This document shows positions 22,789 to 32,079 of a DNA stretch of 36,914 bases, piece after piece (positions within the stretch are counted from its first letter, which is position 1; every line of letters starts with the position of its first letter). Under the pieces are notes generated by a model that worked only from the letters and a program-made list of their open reading frames with translations, was not told the DNA's origin and ran no database searches. The stretch lies in assembly GCA_046049865.1 (NCBI GenBank), contig JBJOQO010000024.1, positions 1-36,914 of the forward strand, in the 5' to 3' direction. The DNA is from JANPCX01 sp046049865. Lineage in GTDB: Bacteria > Pseudomonadota > Gammaproteobacteria > Burkholderiales > Burkholderiaceae_C. A program made the translations under genes and the position numbers.

Positions 22789-24303
22789 ATGGACTTAATT
22801 AACAACCTTTCCCTCGGTTTCAGCGTCGCCTTCACGCTGAACAACATGATGTACGCCTTTTTTGGTGCCCTGCTTGGGACCTTGATTGGTGTGCTGCCCG
22901 GCTTGGGACCTGTGGCCACCATCGCGATGTTGTTGCCGTCGATTTATGCGCTGGATGCTGCACCCGCCCTCATCATGTTGGCCGGCATTTATTACGGTGC
23001 GCAGTACGGTGGCTCCACCACGGCGATTTTGATCAACGTTCCCGGTGAATCAAGTTCGGTGGTGACGGCGATTGACGGCTACCAAATGGCCCGCCAAGGC
23101 CGTGCGGGCGCGGCGCTCTCGGCAGCCGGTCTGGGCTCTTTCTTCGCAGGTTGCGTCGGTACCGTCATCATCGCGGCCTTTGCGCCGCCGCTGACCGAGT
23201 TGGCCTTCAAGTTCGGGCCCGCCGAGTATTTTTCGCTGATGACTTTGGGCTTGATCGGCGCGGTGGTGTTGGCCTCGGGCTCGCTCATCAAAGCAATCGC
23301 CATGATCATCTTGGGCTTGCTTTTGGCGCAGATCAACACCGACGTGATTTCGGGTGTGGCACGTTACAGCTTTGATGTTCCCGAGTTGACCGACGGCATC
23401 AATTTCGTTGTCATCGCGATGGGCGTGTTCGGCTTTGGCGAAATCATTGCCAACCTCGGTCAGCCCGAAGAAGAGCGCGAGGTGTTCACCAAAGACGTGA
23501 AAGGCCTGTGGCCCACCAAACAAGACTTCAAAGATGCTTGGCCCGCAGTGCTTCGCGGTACCGCTCTGGGTTCGATGTTGGGCGTTTTACCTGGCGGCGG
23601 CGCGCTTTTGGCTGCGTTTGCTGCTTACACGCTTGAGAAGAAAACCAAAGGTCGCGCTGGCGAAGTGCCCTTTGGCAAAGGCAACATCCGTGGTGTGGCC
23701 GGCCCTGAAGCGGCCAATAATGCGGGCGCTCAAACCTCATTCATCCCCATGCTGACCTTGGGCATTCCTCCCAATGCGGTGATGGCCTTGATGGTCGGTG
23801 CGATGACGATCAAAGGCATTCAGCCTGGCCCGCAGGTGATGACGAGCAACCCCGAGTTGTTCTGGGGATTGATCGCTTCGATGTGGGTGGGCAACGCCAT
23901 GCTCATCGTCTTGAACCTGCCCTTGATCGGCATTTGGATCAAGCTGTTGACGGTGCCCTATCGTTTCTTGTTCCCGGCCATCACGCTCTTTTGTTGCATC
24001 GGCGTGTACTCTCTGAACAACAACACCTTTGATGTGTTCCTCACCGCACTTTTTGCCATCATCGGTTATGGCTTCTACAAGCTTAGCTGTGAGCCTGCAC
24101 CCTTGTTGTTGGGTTTCATCCTGGGCCCCATGATGGAAGAAAACCTGCGCCGCGCATTGCTCCTGTCGCGCGGTGACTGGAGCACCTTTGTGACGCGTCC
24201 GCTGTCCGGTGCCTTGCTGGGTGCGGCCCTGTTGATGATCATCATCGTGATGTTGCCGTCGATCAAGAACAAGCGCGAGGAAGCGTTCAAAGACGCCGAC
24301 TGA
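22789..24303 (+). CDS. tctA: Tripartite tricarboxylate transporter, large membrane subunit (TctA family)
   Basis: A 504-residue polytopic protein with about eleven or twelve membrane segments. The family hallmark GALLGTLIGVLPGLGPVATIAMLLP occurs near the N-terminus, with the repeat-related GTALGSMLGVLPGGGALLAAF in the middle and the conserved AGAQTSFIPMLTLGIPPNAVMALM after it. It should import a carboxylate with cations; the substrate is set by an unlinked binding protein. Ends before a strong terminator, so tctBA forms one two-gene transcription unit. Confidence 0.95.
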   Translation: MDLINNLSLGFSVAFTLNNMMYAFFGALLGTLIGVLPGLGPVATIAMLLPSIYALDAAPALIMLAGIYYGAQYGGSTTAILINVPGESSSVVTAIDGYQMARQGRAGAALSAAGLGSFFAGCVGTVIIAAFAPPLTELAFKFGPAEYFSLMTLGLIGAVVLASGSLIKAIAMIILGLLLAQINTDVISGVARYSFDVPELTDGINFVVIAMGVFGFGEIIANLGQPEEEREVFTKDVKGLWPTKQDFKDAWPAVLRGTALGSMLGVLPGGGALLAAFAAYTLEKKTKGRAGEVPFGKGNIRGVAGPEAANNAGAQTSFIPMLTLGIPPNAVMALMVGAMTIKGIQPGPQVMTSNPELFWGLIASMWVGNAMLIVLNLPLIGIWIKLLTVPYRFLFPAITLFCCIGVYSLNNNTFDVFLTALFAIIGYGFYKLSCEPAPLLLGFILGPMMEENLRRALLLSRGDWSTFVTRPLSGALLGAALLMIIIVMLPSIKNKREEAFKDAD

Positions 24304-24331
24304 GTCGCTGACTTGCGTTTGTGAAGTAAAA

Positions 24332-24354
24332 AAGCCGCCTTCGGGCGGCTTTTT
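24332..24354 (+). terminator. Rho-independent terminator after tctA
   Basis: An 8-bp stem AAGCCGCC/GGCGGCTT closed by the stable tetraloop TTCG is followed by a T-run. It lies 28 bp after the tctA stop codon. Confidence 0.93.
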
Positions 24355-24425
24355 CATCACCTCTGGGTCATGACAGTTGTTTGTTGATGGTCTCCGTCGT
24401 TGGACAACTTCGACGCAAAATGCAC

Positions 24426-24445
24426 GATCAGTTTCTCTGCTGATC
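24426..24445. promoter_or_regulatory. Inverted repeat before the gamma-glutamyltransferase gene
   Basis: GATCAG and CTGATC are separated by 8 bp, about 30-50 bp before the start codon, where a repressor could act. The right half also forms CTGA-TCTT-TCAG. No regulator is encoded beside it, and a 6-bp palindrome can arise by chance. Confidence 0.3.
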
Positions 24446-24476
24446 TTTCAGCGTGTAGGTTCCGGAGGCTCAACCC

Positions 24477-26096
24477 ATGATTTCCTCATTTGATTGGACT
24501 GCTGGTTATCCGAGCCAGCGTTTGCCGGTGTTTGGCCGCAACGTGGTCTCGACATCACATCCCCTGGGCGCACAGGCGGGCTTGCGCATGTTGCTGCAAG
24601 GGGGCAACGCGGTGGACGCTGCAATTGCTACGGCTGCCGCCATGACCATCTTGGAGCCGGTGAGCAATGGTCTGGGCTCAGACTCGTTTTGCATTTTGTG
24701 GGATGGGCAGCAACTTCACGGCCTCAACGCCAGTGGCCGCGCGCCCCAGGGGTGGACGCCGCACTACTTCAAAAAGAAGTACGGTACGGACAGCGCCAGT
24801 CCGCCGCAACGCGGTTGGGACAGCGTCACCGTGCCCGGTGCCGTGAGCAGTTGGGTGGCGTTGAGCGAACGTTTCGGCAAACTGCCTTTTGCCGACCTCA
24901 TGCAACCCGCGATTGAAATCGCCGAGCGTGGTTATGCGGTGCCCTTCATCATCCAGCAAAAATGGGCTGCGGCCGAACCACTGCTGCGTGACTTGCCGAG
25001 TTTTGCCCAGGCCCTGCTGCCCAAAGGTCGCGCGCCTGAAGTGGGCGAGCTGTTTCAGTTCAAAGACGCGGCCCGCTCGCTGCGTTTGATCGCCCAGACC
25101 AAGGGCCAAGCGTTTTATGGCGGTGAGATTGCGCAAGCCGCCGCGCAACACGCGCGAGCCCACGGCGCGGTCATGAGGGCCGAAGACTTTGCGAGCTACC
25201 GTCCCGAATGGGTCACGCCGCTGGCCAAAAACTACCGTGGCCACACCTTGCACGAGATCCCGCCCAATGGCCAAGGCATTTCGGCCTTGATCGCGTTGGG
25301 CATCTTGGAACACCTGGACCTGCGTAGCTTGAAGGTGGACAGCGTGGCGTCGCAGCATTTGCAAATTGAGGCCATGAAACTCGCCTTCGCCGACACCTAC
25401 CGTTATGTGGCCGAGCCCAGCTGCATGGACATCACGCCAGCGCAAATGCTGGACGACAGCTATTTGGCGTCGCGAGCCCGTTTGATTGACCGAAACAAAG
25501 CCCAAGATTTCCAAGCCGGCAATCCGGTCAAGGGTGGCACGGTGTACCTCACGGCGGCCGATGAGCAGGGCATGATGGTCAGCTTCATCCAAAGCAACTA
25601 CATGGGGTTTGGCTCTGGCGTGGTGGTGCCGGGTTATGGCCTGTCGATGCAAAACCGAGGCCATGGTTTCAGCTTGGATGAAAGCAACCGCAATGTGGTG
25701 GCCCCAGGTAAACGCCCCTTTCACACCATCATTCCCGGCTTCCTAACCCTTGAGGGCCAAGCCTTGATGAGTTTTGGTGTGATGGGCGCCAATATGCAAC
25801 CACAAGGCCATGTGCAAAGCCTGGTGCGGATGCTGGACTATCACCAACATCCGCAGGCCGCTTGTGATGCGCCACGTTGGCGTTTTAACCAAGGGCTCGA
25901 GATCAATGTCGAAGCGGGTATGAACCCTGCCACCGTCCAAGGCTTGGCGGATTTGGGCCACCACATGGCGGTGATTCAAGACAGCTACCAAGACTTCGGT
26001 GCAGGCCAATTCATTTGGCGCCTCGGCAACCCATCGTCCCAAGGTTATGTGGCGGCCAGCGATTCGCGTCGCGATGGGCAGGCGGTGGCTTTCTGA
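24477..26096 (+). CDS. Gamma-glutamyltransferase family protein (Ntn hydrolase)
   Basis: A 539-residue protein of the GGT family. These precursors self-cleave before a threonine that becomes the nucleophile; here Thr355 in VKGGTVYLTAADEQGMM is in that position. GGNAVDAAIATAAAMTILEPVSNGLGSD is the family N-terminal block, and GFGSGVVVPGYGLSMQNRG and KRPFHTIIPGF are later ones. No signal peptide is visible, unlike periplasmic E. coli GGT, so it may be cytoplasmic. The substrate could be a gamma-glutamyl compound or a related amide. GGAGG lies 8 bp before the ATG. An EamA transporter follows after 2 bp and may move a substrate or product. Confidence 0.9.
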   Translation: MISSFDWTAGYPSQRLPVFGRNVVSTSHPLGAQAGLRMLLQGGNAVDAAIATAAAMTILEPVSNGLGSDSFCILWDGQQLHGLNASGRAPQGWTPHYFKKKYGTDSASPPQRGWDSVTVPGAVSSWVALSERFGKLPFADLMQPAIEIAERGYAVPFIIQQKWAAAEPLLRDLPSFAQALLPKGRAPEVGELFQFKDAARSLRLIAQTKGQAFYGGEIAQAAAQHARAHGAVMRAEDFASYRPEWVTPLAKNYRGHTLHEIPPNGQGISALIALGILEHLDLRSLKVDSVASQHLQIEAMKLAFADTYRYVAEPSCMDITPAQMLDDSYLASRARLIDRNKAQDFQAGNPVKGGTVYLTAADEQGMMVSFIQSNYMGFGSGVVVPGYGLSMQNRGHGFSLDESNRNVVAPGKRPFHTIIPGFLTLEGQALMSFGVMGANMQPQGHVQSLVRMLDYHQHPQAACDAPRWRFNQGLEINVEAGMNPATVQGLADLGHHMAVIQDSYQDFGAGQFIWRLGNPSSQGYVAASDSRRDGQAVAF

Positions 26097-26098
26097 CT

Positions 26099-26995
26099 AT
26101 GGCGACTTCTGAACCCCACAGGCCCTCGTTGTCGGCGGGCTTGGCCCTGGCCATGGCGGGTTCGGTTGCCTTCTCGGGCAAGGCCATCATCGTCAAACTG
26201 GCGTACCGACATGGGGTGGATGCGGTCACCCTCATCATGTACCGCATGCTTTTTGCGTTGCCGCTTTTTGTGATTTTGGCTTGGTGGGCCAGCCGAGGAA
26301 AGGCACCACTGAACCGACGCGACTGGATCAATGTGCTGTGCTTGGGGTTTTGTGGTTACTACCTGGCCAGTTTTTTGGACTTTGCGGGCTTGCAGTACAT
26401 CAGTGCCAGCTTAGAGCGACTGATCCTTTACCTCAATCCGACTTTGGTTTTGTTGCTTGGCGTCGTGTTCTTCAAAAAGAAGACCACCCCACGTGCTTTG
26501 TTGGGCATGGCCGTGAGTTACAGCGGCATTTTTTTGGTCTTTGCGCATGAAGTCACCCTGGTGGGCAACGACACGGCGCTGGGAGCGGCCTTGGTGTTCG
26601 GCAGCGCAGTGAGTTACGCCGTTTATTTGTCTTACAGCGGCGAAGTGGTCCAGCGCTTGGGGGCCATGCGCCTCACGGGCTTGGCCACGACGGTGGCGTG
26701 TTTGTTGTGCATCGCTCAGTTTGCTGTTCTTCGCCCCTACACGGCCTTGTGGGTGGCCCCTGAGGTGATTGGCTTGTCGGTGCTCAATGCGATCTTGTGT
26801 ACTTTTGCCCCTGTCCTGATGGTGATGTTGGCCATTGAGCGCATCGGCGCAACGCGTACCGCTCAAACCGGCATGGTGGGGCCGCTCTCTACTTTGCTGA
26901 TGGGCGTATTGATTCTGGGCGAACCTTTCACCGTGTGGATCGCCCTTGGTACCGCGCTCGTATTGCTGGGTATTTGGGTGTTCAGCCGAAGTTAG
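26099..26995 (+). CDS. EamA/DMT-superfamily transporter
   Basis: A 298-residue membrane protein with ten predicted hydrophobic segments arranged as two EamA repeats. The first includes AMAGSVAFSGKAIIVKLAYRHG, the second begins near TALGAALVFGSAVSYAVYLSYSGE and ends in the typical GEPFTVWIALGTALVLLGIWVF. Family members export or exchange amino acids and other metabolites. The ATG is 2 bp after the GGT-family stop codon, so the two genes are translationally linked. Confidence 0.92.
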   Translation: MATSEPHRPSLSAGLALAMAGSVAFSGKAIIVKLAYRHGVDAVTLIMYRMLFALPLFVILAWWASRGKAPLNRRDWINVLCLGFCGYYLASFLDFAGLQYISASLERLILYLNPTLVLLLGVVFFKKKTTPRALLGMAVSYSGIFLVFAHEVTLVGNDTALGAALVFGSAVSYAVYLSYSGEVVQRLGAMRLTGLATTVACLLCIAQFAVLRPYTALWVAPEVIGLSVLNAILCTFAPVLMVMLAIERIGATRTAQTGMVGPLSTLLMGVLILGEPFTVWIALGTALVLLGIWVFSRS

Positions 26996-27012
26996 GGCAG
27001 GGCGGTGGACGC

Positions 27013-28347
27013 CTACAACTGCCTGTCGCGTGCAAGCGGTGGGTTTTTGGCGAAGTAGCGCTGTATGCCTTGGGTCAAGGCGTCGACGAGTTCTGCTTGA
27101 TACTCAGGATCGCGCAGCTTGGCCTCTTCCTCTGGGTTGGAAATGAAAGCGGTCTCCACCAAGATGGACGGAATGTCTGGTGCTTTGAGCACAGCAAAAC
27201 CCGCCTGTTCAACACGTGGTTTGTGCAAACGACCCACCTTGCCCATTTGGCCCAGTACCTCGCGTCCGACATGCAGGCTGTCTTTGATTTGAGCGGTGGT
27301 GCTCATGTCGAGCAATGTGCGCATCACTTGAGCATCTTGTGCTTTGACGTTGATCCCACCCACCAGGTCGGCCGCGTTTTCTTTGTTCGCCATCCATCGC
27401 GCCGTGGTGCTGGAAGCACCGCTTTGACTCAAAGCGAACACCGACGCCCCACGGGCTTGAGGCGTATAAAAGGCGTCGGCATGGACGGAAACAAACAAGT
27501 CGGCCTGCACGCGGCGGGCCTTTTTGACGCGTTCATGCAAGGGCACAAAAAAATCAGCGTCCCGCGTCAGCATGGCCCGCATTCCAGGCAGGGCATTGAG
27601 GCGTTCTTGAAGTTGTTTGGCAACAGACAGCACCACGTCTTTTTCTTTTAAACCCGTGGGGCCGACGGCGCCGGGGTCTTCGCCGCCGTGGCCGGGGTCA
27701 ATGGCGACCACGATGAGGCGGTCAATTTTTTGCTGTAACGCAGGCGGCAAACTGGTGGGTGGCGTGGGTGCGGTCGCTATCGCGGTGGAGGCAGATTCGC
27801 TGCCCGGTTTGTTACGGCGCGCCAGAAACTCACCCAGCGCGTCCTGCACCTCTTTGCTCGCGCTGCTTTCGGCTTGTGCTTTGTCGCGGATGAGTTGCAG
27901 CAGCGGGTCGCGCTCTTGCGCTGGTTTTAAGTCGAACACCAAACGGTGCTGGTAGGCCGCAACGGGTGTCAAAGAAAAAACTTCCGGGTCAACCGACTGT
28001 TTGAGGTCCACCACCAAACGCACGACACGCGGCTGGTTTTGTCCGATGCGCAAACCGGCAATGTAGGGATCGTCCGCCCTGACCTTGCCGACCAACTCGC
28101 GCAGTGCGGGGCTCAGCTCCAAGCCGTCGACATCAATCACCAAACGGGCCGGGTTCTCGGCGACAAAATGTTTGGCCGTCAGGGCCACATCACTTTCCAG
28201 CGTGACGCGGGTGTAGTCCAGGGCGGGCCAAAGACGCACAGCCAGGATGCTGGCACCGAAGGCCAGATCCGTGGCCGTCAATGCCAGTGCCAAGCTGCCC
28301 ATGCGGCCCAGGGCTTGGCGTCTGGAAAGGTGGATGCAGTGCTTCAT
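27013..28347 (-). CDS. amiC: N-acetylmuramoyl-L-alanine amidase, AmiC type
   Basis: A 444-residue exported cell-wall amidase for daughter-cell separation. The N-terminus has a twin-arginine signal (SRRQALGRMGSLALALTAT, Arg9-Arg10). Residues about 33-140 form an AMIN domain that targets the division site, then a Pro/Ser-rich linker leads to the zinc amidase_3 domain. Metal and catalytic residues are His220 in DPGHGGEDPGA, Glu235 in LKEKD, His289 in SVHADAF and Glu398 in ILVETAFISN. The start overlaps the tsaE stop as ATGA, so tsaE and amiC are cotranscribed. Confidence 0.95.
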   Translation of the reverse strand: MKHCIHLSRRQALGRMGSLALALTATDLAFGASILAVRLWPALDYTRVTLESDVALTAKHFVAENPARLVIDVDGLELSPALRELVGKVRADDPYIAGLRIGQNQPRVVRLVVDLKQSVDPEVFSLTPVAAYQHRLVFDLKPAQERDPLLQLIRDKAQAESSASKEVQDALGEFLARRNKPGSESASTAIATAPTPPTSLPPALQQKIDRLIVVAIDPGHGGEDPGAVGPTGLKEKDVVLSVAKQLQERLNALPGMRAMLTRDADFFVPLHERVKKARRVQADLFVSVHADAFYTPQARGASVFALSQSGASSTTARWMANKENAADLVGGINVKAQDAQVMRTLLDMSTTAQIKDSLHVGREVLGQMGKVGRLHKPRVEQAGFAVLKAPDIPSILVETAFISNPEEEAKLRDPEYQAELVDALTQGIQRYFAKNPPLARDRQL

Positions 28348-28820
28348 GGCAACAAGCTTTGTCCTGTCGCTGAAAACGCGTCAAACACCACGTGTCGGTA
28401 CTCGCTGTTGTTGCCAGAGGTGAGGGCGCTGATGGTGACGCTCAGATCCGGCTGCGGCATCAATCCCAGGGCTTTGTCTGGCCACTCCACCAACTTGAGT
28501 CCAGGATCGGCAAACACCTCACGAAAACCGGCGTCTTCCCACTCTTGCGGATCATCGAAGCGGTAAAAATCGAAGTGACAGGCCCGCATCGCTGGCAAGT
28601 CATAGACTTCCATCACCGAATAACTCGGGCTTTTGATGGTGCCCACAACACCGAGTGCACGCAGCAGGTGGCGAGCGAAAGTGGTTTTGCCAGCACCGAG
28701 GTCGCCTTGCAAAGCAATCACCGCATTTTTGAGCGTGCCATGGCCTGCCAAACGCTGCGCTGCAGCCGCTGTAGCTTCTTCATCAGGCCAGGTGATCTGG
28801 CGGGTTTCTAGAATCGACAA
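28344..28820 (-). CDS. tsaE: tRNA threonylcarbamoyladenosine biosynthesis ATPase TsaE
   Basis: A 158-residue P-loop ATPase that works with TsaB and TsaD in making the t6A modification of ANN-decoding tRNAs. The Walker A motif GDLGAGKT is at 39-46, followed by SPSYSVMEVYD and FDFYRFDDPQEWEDAGF, and EWPDKA near the end. The most likely start is TTG at 28820; no ATG is available in a sensible position, and TTG at 28829 would run into queG. The start codon is immediately next to the oppositely oriented queG ATG, with no bases between. Overlaps amiC by 4 bp at its end. Confidence 0.9.
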   Translation of the reverse strand: MSILETRQITWPDEEATAAAAQRLAGHGTLKNAVIALQGDLGAGKTTFARHLLRALGVVGTIKSPSYSVMEVYDLPAMRACHFDFYRFDDPQEWEDAGFREVFADPGLKLVEWPDKALGLMPQPDLSVTISALTSGNNSEYRHVVFDAFSATGQSLLP

Positions 28821-29930
28821 ATGAATCAACCTCGGGTGATCGACGAAGCAGAGTTGCTGAGCGCCTTGAATGCGCAGGCGCGTTTGCTCGGATTTTCCCA
28901 GATTGGTGTGGCGGATGTCGATTTGAGTTCCGCTGAGCAGGGTTTGCTCGATTGGCTTGACGCCGGCTTTCACGGCGGGATGCATTACATGGCCGCCCAT
29001 GGCCTCAAACGCGCGCGTCCTGCAGAGCTGGTCCCTGGAACAGTGCGGATCATCACGGCCCGAATGAACTACTTGCCCGCACAAACCGAGCGGGACAAAT
29101 GGCAAGCAGTTGAATGGCAGCGACTGAAGCGACCCGATCAAGCCGTGGTGTCCATGTATGCGAGAGGCCGGGACTACCACAAGGTGCTGCGGCAAAGGCT
29201 GCAGCAACTGGCCACGTGGTTGCAGGTGCAGGTGGGCGAATTGGGCTGGCGCGTATTCACCGATTCAGCCCCCGTGTTGGAAGTGGAACTGGCAAGCCGC
29301 AGCGGAATAGGCTGGCGCGGCAAACACACGCTGACGTTGAACCGCGAGGCGGGGTCGATGTTTTTTTTGGGAGAGATCTACATCGACTTTCCCCTGCCAC
29401 TGACTCAAGCGACCAGCCAGCACTGCGGCACGTGCCAGGCCTGCATCGACGTGTGCCCCACCCAGGCCATCGTCGGCCCTTACAAACTCGACGCCAGGCG
29501 CTGCATTTCTTACCTGACCATTGAACACGACGGCCCCATTCCAGTTGAGCTTCGGCCCTTGATGGGCAACCGCATTTACGGCTGCGACGACTGCCAGCTG
29601 ATTTGCCCCTGGAACAAGTACGCCCAGGTCAGCGGTTTGCCCGACTTCGACGAGCGAGCCCCTTTAACTGCGCCCACCTTGTTGCAGTTATGGGCGTGGA
29701 CCGAAGACGATTTTTTGCGCCACACCGAAGGCAGCGCCATACGCCGCATCGGGTTTGAACGCTGGCAGCGGAATTTGGCGGTGGCACTGGGCAATGCGCT
29801 GCGTGCCGCGCCAGAGGTCTTGTCGGATGTGCAAAAGAACGACATTCGCGCCGGACTTGCGGCCAGCTTGCCCTGCAGCGAAATGGTGCAGAACCATGTC
29901 GTGTGGGCGTTGCAAGAGGTCACGGTTTGA
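28821..29930 (+). CDS. queG: Epoxyqueuosine reductase
   Basis: A 369-residue cobalamin and iron-sulfur enzyme catalysing the last step of queuosine formation in tRNA. The two [4Fe-4S] clusters are bound by Cys202, Cys205, Cys208 and Cys212 (CGTCQACIDVCP) together with Cys255, Cys258 and Cys262 (CDDCQLICPWNK), with Cys228 also present. The DSAPVLE block with Asp148 is the conserved active-site segment. GCDDCQLICPWNKYA is highly characteristic. There is no room for a separate Shine-Dalgarno outside the tsaE coding sequence, and none is evident. Confidence 0.95.
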   Translation: MNQPRVIDEAELLSALNAQARLLGFSQIGVADVDLSSAEQGLLDWLDAGFHGGMHYMAAHGLKRARPAELVPGTVRIITARMNYLPAQTERDKWQAVEWQRLKRPDQAVVSMYARGRDYHKVLRQRLQQLATWLQVQVGELGWRVFTDSAPVLEVELASRSGIGWRGKHTLTLNREAGSMFFLGEIYIDFPLPLTQATSQHCGTCQACIDVCPTQAIVGPYKLDARRCISYLTIEHDGPIPVELRPLMGNRIYGCDDCQLICPWNKYAQVSGLPDFDERAPLTAPTLLQLWAWTEDDFLRHTEGSAIRRIGFERWQRNLAVALGNALRAAPEVLSDVQKNDIRAGLAASLPCSEMVQNHVVWALQEVTV

Positions 29931-30079
29931 GTTTTGAAGAACTCCTTTTTATCCATGGGGGTTGGTAGTTTCCACAAGCCCGCTTTGAGCCTGATGTAGC
30001 AAGATGCGAGCACAACAACATGCGACGGGCTCTGGCACCGCTTCGCCACAGGGAAACCCGAACCTCTTTGGAGCCATTG

Positions 30080-31054
30080 ATGCAACGTAGACATATCGTT
30101 CTTTCTTTGTTGGGTGGTGCAGCGACGACCGCCGCTGGTCCGGGATGGGCCCAGAGTTATCCAGTCAAGCCCGTTCGGCTGGTGGTTCCGTTTGCGCCCG
30201 GTGGAACGACAGACCTGATTGCACGCATCGTGTCCGAAAAAATGGGTGCCGCCCTGGGGCAAACGGTGGTGGTGGAAAACAAATCGGGCGCTGGCGGCGT
30301 GGTTGGCGCTTTGGAGGTGGTGAAGTCCGCACCGGATGGCTACACCTTGAGCGTGGCCACGGTCTCCACCACGGCAGCCAATCCGGCCATCAACCCCAAA
30401 ATTCCTTACGACCCTATTGCCGACTTTGTCCCGATCATCAATCTGGCGGCTACACCCAATGTGATCGCGGTACACCCCTCGTTCCCAGCCAAAGACTACA
30501 AAACGTTCTTGCAAGTTTTGCGCGACAACCCAGGCAAATACAGCTACGGCAGCTCGGGAACAGGCGGCATTGGTCATTTACAAATGGAGCTGTTCAAAAG
30601 CATCACCAAAACCTTTGTCACCCACATTCCCTACCGTGGCGCAGGACCCGCGTTGAATGACACGGTAGCGGGCCAGATCCCGATGATTTTTGACAACTTG
30701 CCTTCGGCCTTGCCCTTCATCAAAGACGGGCGGCTGGTGGCGATCGCGGTGGCTGCGCCGCAGCGTTTGATTACCTTGCCCAATGTGCCGACTTTCTCGC
30801 AAGTTGGGCTGGAACCCGTCAACCGCATGGCTTTCTACGGGGTGCTTGCGCCCAAGGGCACCCCGCGTGACGTGGTCGACAAAGTGAACGCGGCCGCCCG
30901 CGCGGCCTTGGCTGACCCGACCGTCAAACGTCGCATCGAAGACACCGGCTCAGTGATTCTGGGCAATACGCCGGAAGAGTTTGCCGTTCAAATTCGCAAT
31001 GAACTGAGCACCTACCGTCAAGTGGTGAGGCTTCAGAAATTGGTGCTGGAGTAA
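30080..31054 (+). CDS. Bug/TctC-family tripartite transporter substrate-binding protein
   Basis: A 324-residue periplasmic binding protein. MQRRHIVLSLLGGAATTAAGPGWAQ is the signal peptide. The mature part starts YPVKPVRLVVPFAPGGTTDLIAR, the Bug family hallmark, then ENKSGAGGVVGALEVVKSAPDGYTL and the YGSSGTGGIGHLQMELFK ligand loop. Such proteins are very numerous in Comamonadaceae and hand carboxylates to TctAB. It stands alone here, 6 kb from tctBA, so pairing with that transporter is possible but unproven. GGAG lies about 7-10 bp before the ATG. Confidence 0.93.
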   Translation: MQRRHIVLSLLGGAATTAAGPGWAQSYPVKPVRLVVPFAPGGTTDLIARIVSEKMGAALGQTVVVENKSGAGGVVGALEVVKSAPDGYTLSVATVSTTAANPAINPKIPYDPIADFVPIINLAATPNVIAVHPSFPAKDYKTFLQVLRDNPGKYSYGSSGTGGIGHLQMELFKSITKTFVTHIPYRGAGPALNDTVAGQIPMIFDNLPSALPFIKDGRLVAIAVAAPQRLITLPNVPTFSQVGLEPVNRMAFYGVLAPKGTPRDVVDKVNAAARAALADPTVKRRIEDTGSVILGNTPEEFAVQIRNELSTYRQVVRLQKLVLE

Positions 31055-31069
31055 GGCGGCGGACAATAG

Positions 31070-31094
31070 AAGCGGTTTGTCTCAAGCCGCTTTT
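31070..31094 (+). terminator. Terminator hairpin between the Bug gene and xerD
   Basis: AAGCGGTTTG pairs with CAAGCCGCTT (one non-Watson-Crick position) around a 3-nt loop and ends in TTTT. It follows the Bug gene by 15 bp and ends 2-3 bp before the inferred xerD start, so it may also limit xerD expression. Confidence 0.75.
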
Positions 31095-31096
31095 CC

Positions 31097-32008
31097 TTGA
31101 ACGCAGTGACACTTCCGAACGACAGCGAACAATTCATTGATGGTTTTGCCAGCAGCCTGTGGCTGGAGGACGGGCTGTCGGCCAACACCTTGGCCGCTTA
31201 CCGGCGTGACCTCACACTGTTCAGCCATTGGTTGCTTGCCAACACGGGCAAACAAATCAACCATTGCAATGAAGACGACCTGCGCGCCTACGCTATAGCT
31301 CGCCACGAGGGCAGCAAGTCCAGCAGCAGCAACCGGCGCTTGACGGTGTTCAAACGTTACTTTCGGTGGGCTGTGCGAGAAAAACTCGTCATCAGCGACC
31401 CCACGCTGAAGTTGCTCATGGCCAAGGCCACACAGCTTCTGCCCAAAACGCTGAGTGAAGCGCAAGTGGATGCGCTGCTTGCCGCGCCTGATGTGGACAC
31501 GCCCTTGGGTTTGCGCGACCGCGCCATGCTGGAGCTGATGTACGCGAGCGGCTTGCGCGTGACGGAACTGGTCACCCTCAAAACGGTGCACCTGAGTTTG
31601 AGTGACAACGCCCTCAAGGTCACAGGCAAAGGCTGCAAAGAACGTTTGTTGCCCTTTGGTGAAGAGGCGAGGGCGTGGCTGGTGCGTTACCTGAACGAAG
31701 CACGGGCTTTGATCCTGAACGGTCAAAGCAGCGATGCCACGTTTGTCACCGCACGGGGCGGTGCCATGACGCGGCAGATGTTCTGGAAGCTGATCAAGGC
31801 CCATGCCGTGAAGGCCGGGGTGCATGTGCCGCTGTCACCCCACACGCTGCGCCACGCTTTTGCCACCCACTTGCTCAACCACGGGGCGGATCTACGCGCG
31901 GTGCAAATGCTGTTGGGACATGCGGATATCTCCACCACCACCATCTACACCCACGTGGCGCGCGAGCGACTCAAAAGTTTGCATGCGGCGCATCACCCGA
32001 GGGGGTGA
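31097..32008 (+). CDS. xerD: Site-specific tyrosine recombinase XerD
   Basis: A 303-residue tyrosine recombinase that, with XerC, resolves chromosome dimers at dif. The N-terminal SAM-like DNA-binding domain includes LWLEDGLSANTLAAYRRDL. The catalytic set is complete: Arg154, Lys178, His249, Arg252, His275 and the nucleophile Tyr284 (SPHTLRHAFATHLL and LGHADISTTTIYTHV). The best start is TTG at 31097, just after a terminator-like hairpin; GTG at 31106 is an alternative and neither has a clear Shine-Dalgarno. Neighbours are housekeeping genes, and the resemblance is to XerD rather than to a phage integrase. Confidence 0.93.
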   Translation: MNAVTLPNDSEQFIDGFASSLWLEDGLSANTLAAYRRDLTLFSHWLLANTGKQINHCNEDDLRAYAIARHEGSKSSSSNRRLTVFKRYFRWAVREKLVISDPTLKLLMAKATQLLPKTLSEAQVDALLAAPDVDTPLGLRDRAMLELMYASGLRVTELVTLKTVHLSLSDNALKVTGKGCKERLLPFGEEARAWLVRYLNEARALILNGQSSDATFVTARGGAMTRQMFWKLIKAHAVKAGVHVPLSPHTLRHAFATHLLNHGADLRAVQMLLGHADISTTTIYTHVARERLKSLHAAHHPRG

Positions 32009-32079
32009 GGGGGGTTACCCATCTTCTCACGGCGTTGGACAGGGTTGCTGACGCAAATCGCTGCCAAAGAACGTCAAAG

